Shown in pieces: positions 30,160 to 33,093 of a stretch of 33,093 bases of DNA. Below the pieces are notes generated by a model that worked only from the letters and a program-made list of their open reading frames with translations, made no database searches and was not told the origin of the DNA. The translations under genes were made by a program, and so were the position numbers. Where the stretch lies: NCBI GenBank assembly GCA_016927865.1, contig JAFGLU010000087.1, positions 1-33,093 on the forward strand, written 5' to 3'. Within the stretch, counting starts at the first letter, position 1. Every line of letters starts with the position of its first letter. The stretch comes from Anaerolineaceae bacterium. Its GTDB lineage: Bacteria > Chloroflexota > Anaerolineae > Anaerolineales > Anaerolineaceae.

Positions 30160-32133
30160 ATGAAGAAACCCCCCTTTCTCGCTTTCGCCTTTGCCATCTT
30201 ATGGCTGTTGTTCATCCAATCTGCGGGCACGCTGGTTGAGTCCATCTATATTCTGGATCTGCTCAACACCCAACTGGACGAAAAAGCCCTGGGGGCGCTG
30301 TTCTTCTTTGCCCCGCTGCTGGCGCTGCCCTGGTTCCGGCGCAGCCCGCGCGCGCTGGGTTGGGTCTTGTGTGCTGTTTTGCTTCTTGGGCGTGGGCTGA
30401 TGCCTTTCGTGAGCACCGCCAACCGCGTGCTGCCCGCCGGGATTGCCACCGCAGCCGTGCTGGCATTGCTGTTCCTGCTGTTGGCGGGTAAGCCAGACGA
30501 ACGCAGTCGCTCGCTGCAAGCCGCGGCGGGGCTGGCCCTGGCGGTGGGGCTTTCGGTGCTGCTGCGCACGGTTTACTTCGGCGTAGAATACTCGCTGACC
30601 TCTGCCGGGGGCTGGGTGGGGGTAGTTTTGGGCTTGCTCCTGGGCGGGCTGCTCACCCAATTGGACCTGACCCCTGCGCCTGAACTGCCGCGCGCGAAAA
30701 CACCCGTCACCGCGCCGCTGCTGGGCGTGTATTGGGTGCTCATCCTGGTTTATTTTGCCTTCTCCGCTCCGGCGGTGATTGTTCGCTGGACGCAATCCAG
30801 CTACCCGCTGGTGGTGGGCGCGGTCAGTTTGCTGTCGTTGGCTTGGGCCGGACTTGCTCTGCTAGCCCCCGGCTTGCTGGAGCGCATCACTCCGCGGGTT
30901 TTGCTGGCCTGGAACGGCCTCTTCACCCTCAGCCTTACCGCCACATTGCTGGCTCAGCGTGTGCCCTTTCCGCCCGCGCTGACCTCGCCCGAGGTGGTGG
31001 TGGGCGCACCCACTTTCTGGCAGCAAGTCCCCCTGGTGTTCATGCTGCTGCTCTTCCCGGTGTTGTTCGTCGACCTGCGCGTGCTGGCGGGGCGCATGGA
31101 AGGCAGCCTCTCGCCGCGCGGGCTGGTTCCCGGCGTGCTGCTGGGCGGATTGGTGTGGATTTTGCTGGTCTTCGCTCACATCTTCACCAATGTGTGGGGC
31201 TACATCGAGCCGGTCAGCCCGCCCTTCCGCAATGCCTTCTGGCTGCCGCACCTGCTGCCAGCGGCGGGCGTCTGTTTGCTGGTTGGACTGGCACGCAAGA
31301 GAGGCTCTGCCTCAAGTCAGGCGGCGCCTACGCGCTTCCCCTTTGGCTGGGCGGCTTTGCTGGGGGCACTGTTCCTGGTCACCGTGTTTGCCTCGCTCCC
31401 CCGCCCGCGAATTATCGAGAATGCCGCTCACAGAGTCTCTGTGCGTGTGATGACCTACAACACCCAGCAGTTCAACGACGAGAGCGGCGAGAAGGCCATC
31501 GACAAGCAGGTGGCGCTGGCCCGCAGCGTGTCGCCGGATGTGCTGGTCTTACAGGAGTCAGACTCCAACCGTATCTCGCTCAATAACAATGACTATGTGC
31601 GCTACTTTGCCGACCGCTTGGGCTACTATTCCTATTACGGGCCTACCCCGGTCACCGGCACCTACGGCACGGCCATTTTGTCCAAGTTCCCGCTAGAAAA
31701 CCCACGCTCGGTGTTTATCTACAGCGACAAGGATGAAACCGGCGTGGCCGAGGCCGAAGTGAACATCGACGGTCAGCGCTTCACCATCTTCAACGTGCAT
31801 CCCGATAGCTCTAACCCGGCCATGCTGGTCTTTGCCCAAACCCTGGTGCGGCGCGCCCTGGCCCAGCCCAACGCCATCGCTGCGGGTGATTACAACCTGC
31901 TTGATTATAAAGAGGCTTACCAGGTCATCAATGCCGAACTGGTCAATGCCTGGACCAGCGTGTACCCATCCAGGATCGGCCCGCACGGCATGGACATGTC
32001 GGGACGCAACCGCATCGATCACATCTTCTTTTCGCCTCACCTATGGGCAGATAATCCGATGTACGTGCTGCCGCCCGAATCGGCCACCGACCACCCCACC
32101 CATTGGGCGGATATTTTCTGGGTGAAGCCCTAA
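30160..32133 (+). CDS. Membrane-anchored endonuclease/exonuclease/phosphatase (EEP) family protein
   Basis: A 657-residue protein starting at MKKPPFLAFAF; a start at 30109 would lie in the repeat. About ten membrane helices occupy residues 5-405, and the EEP domain fills residues 426-657 outside or inside the membrane. EEP motifs are in order: VRVMTYNTQQFN, VLVLQESD (metal Glu), GTAILSKFP, FNVHPDSS, AAGDYNLLD, RIDHIFFS and SATDHPTHWADI (catalytic His). Such domains cleave phosphodiesters in nucleic acids, lipids or inositol phosphates. A large polytopic N-terminus suggests a lipid-linked or envelope substrate, but that is inference. It begins just after the RAYT locus and ends about 130 nt before hairpin copy 3. 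Confidence 0.88.
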   Translation: MKKPPFLAFAFAILWLLFIQSAGTLVESIYILDLLNTQLDEKALGALFFFAPLLALPWFRRSPRALGWVLCAVLLLGRGLMPFVSTANRVLPAGIATAAVLALLFLLLAGKPDERSRSLQAAAGLALAVGLSVLLRTVYFGVEYSLTSAGGWVGVVLGLLLGGLLTQLDLTPAPELPRAKTPVTAPLLGVYWVLILVYFAFSAPAVIVRWTQSSYPLVVGAVSLLSLAWAGLALLAPGLLERITPRVLLAWNGLFTLSLTATLLAQRVPFPPALTSPEVVVGAPTFWQQVPLVFMLLLFPVLFVDLRVLAGRMEGSLSPRGLVPGVLLGGLVWILLVFAHIFTNVWGYIEPVSPPFRNAFWLPHLLPAAGVCLLVGLARKRGSASSQAAPTRFPFGWAALLGALFLVTVFASLPRPRIIENAAHRVSVRVMTYNTQQFNDESGEKAIDKQVALARSVSPDVLVLQESDSNRISLNNNDYVRYFADRLGYYSYYGPTPVTGTYGTAILSKFPLENPRSVFIYSDKDETGVAEAEVNIDGQRFTIFNVHPDSSNPAMLVFAQTLVRRALAQPNAIAAGDYNLLDYKEAYQVINAELVNAWTSVYPSRIGPHGMDMSGRNRIDHIFFSPHLWADNPMYVLPPESATDHPTHWADIFWVKP

Positions 32134-32261
32134 AAGCCTAAAAATCGCCCCCCTAATAATTTTTGGCTCGAGCTTAACCCAGCCCGAAACCATTAAAACT
32201 TGCTCAGGTGGATGAATTCCCGTAAAATTATCATAACTTCTCAATCAGAGGCGGAAGAGGT

Positions 32262-32316
32262 CTGAATTTGAGGTGTATACGGGGTGCTTTGCACCCCGTA
32301 TACACCTCAAATTCAG
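32262..32316. repeat. Hairpin-repeat family copy 3 (26-3-26)
   Basis: A perfect 26-bp stem (32262-32287 with 32291-32316), loop TTT, apex GGGGTGC/GCACCCC. The outer unit runs from TAAC at 32234 to GTTA at 32342, about 109 bp. Its left 27 nt (32234-32260) align with copy 1 at about 21 positions. It sits between the EEP gene and mrpA; the rest of 32134-32398 shows no gene. Confidence 0.8.
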
Positions 32317-32398
32317 GGTCTTTTCTACCTTCTCAGTAGTTACAAACGATCGATGACCGCCCGGGTGGGAAAAATTTTGGAGTGGGATTACTAAGCTG

Positions 32399-33093
32399 AT
32401 GCAAACCACGGCCCTCGCGATCTTATGCGGATTTGCCATTGCTCCGGCAGCCTTGCTGGCTCGCCGTGTGTTCAAGCGCAATGCCGGATTCGTGATCGCG
32501 CTCTACCCCCTGGTTGTGTTTATCTTGTTCTTGCTGCACCTGCTCAAAGGCGCGCCCCCGGAAACCTTGCAGTGGCGCTGGATCCCCGCCCTGGGCGTGG
32601 ACCTCGTTTTCCACTTCGACGGTTTGAGCACCCTCATGGGCCTGATTGTTTCCGGCATTGGCACGTTGGTTGTGCTTTACGGCGGGGCCTACCTGGAAAA
32701 GCACCCGGGCCTGGAGAAGTTTTACGGCTTCATCATCCTGTTTATGGTGGCCATGCTGGGACTGGTCAGCGCGGGCAATGTGCTGCTGTTGTTCATGTTC
32801 TGGGAACTGACCGGCATCTCGTCCTTCTTCCTGATCGGCTTTGAGAACAACCGCCCGGCGGCCCGCGCCGCAGCCTGGCAGGCGCTGCTGGTCACCGGGG
32901 CGGGCGGGCTGGCCATGCTGGCTGGGGTTATCTTGCTGGCGCAAATTTCCGGCAGCTACACCATTCAGGATTGGATTGCCCAACCCGAGGTGTTCGTGTC
33001 CAACCCGCTCTCCGTCCCGGCATTCATCCTGATCTTGCTGGGCGCCATGACCAAGTCGGCGCAGTTCCCGTTCCACTTCTGGCTGCCCAATGC
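32399..33093 (+). CDS. mrpA: MrpA/MnhA, Na+/H+ antiporter subunit A (N-terminal part)
   Basis: The frame is open from ATG 32399 to the window edge, 231 complete codons, with no stop. It encodes the N-terminal third of a large proton-pumping-type antiporter subunit. After two leader helices comes DLVFHFDGLSTLMGLIVSG, then GTLVVLYGGAYL, LLLFMFWELTGISSFFLIGF and finally GAMTKSAQFPFHFWLPN. These conserved segments fit MrpA better than NuoL because of the FDGLSxLxxLIVxGIGxLVVLY block and the ELTGISSFFLIGF helix. Mrp complexes exchange Na+ for H+ and are encoded in six- or seven-gene operons, so mrpB-G should follow outside the window. The ribosome binding site is weak (GGAG too far upstream), and the start is uncertain. 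Confidence 0.88.
   Translation, partial: MQTTALAILCGFAIAPAALLARRVFKRNAGFVIALYPLVVFILFLLHLLKGAPPETLQWRWIPALGVDLVFHFDGLSTLMGLIVSGIGTLVVLYGGAYLEKHPGLEKFYGFIILFMVAMLGLVSAGNVLLLFMFWELTGISSFFLIGFENNRPAARAAAWQALLVTGAGGLAMLAGVILLAQISGSYTIQDWIAQPEVFVSNPLSVPAFILILLGAMTKSAQFPFHFWLPN

Overview
The window looks like chromosomal DNA from a Chloroflexota bacterium, most likely Anaerolineae-like. This is inferred from moderately high GC, a gene mix typical of that group (DrrA-type ABC exporter, DUF3592 and NTF2-like neighbours, GH78 rhamnosidase, MrpA, C39 lipoprotein), a secreted protein ending in a YLPVILR-type tail, and many short palindromic intergenic repeats. No marker gene fixes the lineage, so the assignment is moderate.

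Layout. Positions 106-720 (minus) hold a lower-GC pair that reads as a detached polymorphic-toxin tip and its immunity gene. 810-1787 (minus) is an uncharacterised, probably all-helical protein. 2143-3359 (plus) carries a coiled-coil membrane protein and a 74-residue protein, closed by two consecutive perfect hairpins. 3632-4687 is an Ada-type alkylation repair protein/regulator, convergent with a radical SAM / C39-peptidase lipoprotein pair (4675-6344, minus). An AEC transporter follows at 6530-7498. 7676-12003 (minus) is a compact five-gene cluster: ABC ATPase, two ABC-2 permeases, an NTF2-like protein and a DUF3592 protein. 12277-14077 (plus) is an ArsR-type repressor with a palindromic operator over its own promoter, followed by a two-domain methyltransferase whose second half is ArsM-like (arsenite methylation). 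14163-15459 (minus) is an Rrf2-type regulator, a small unknown protein and a CcmC/CcsA-like membrane protein. 15682-17174 (plus) holds an acyl-CoA thioesterase and an M42 peptidase, followed by two tRNA-Ser genes (UGA and GCU) with promoter and terminator. 17741-23522 (plus) carries an erythromycin-esterase-like membrane protein, a secreted parallel beta-helix protein, a DinB/ClbS-like protein, a small membrane protein and an aldo/keto reductase. 23557-27536 (minus) holds a GH78 alpha-L-rhamnosidase and a VOC/SRPBCC pair. 27662-28951 (minus) is an orphan membrane protein. 29127-30125 is a RAYT (REP-associated tyrosine transposase) locus framed by palindromes, next to a frameshifted gene. 30160-32133 is a membrane-anchored EEP-family hydrolase, and the window ends inside mrpA (32399 onward).

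The most unusual structure is in the repeats. Two palindrome families are present. One is the RAYT-associated core GTAGGGGCAATTCA and its complement, found beside and inside the transposase gene and once about 22 kb away. The other is a family of three hairpins (3455-3509, 14106-14160, 32262-32316), each with a perfect 26-bp stem and a 3-nt loop. All three share the apex GGGGTGC/GCACCCC, but the remaining stem sequence differs between copies while staying perfectly self-complementary. Two of them sit in a larger unit of about 110 bp bounded by TAAC...GTTA. No mobilising gene for this second family is visible here.
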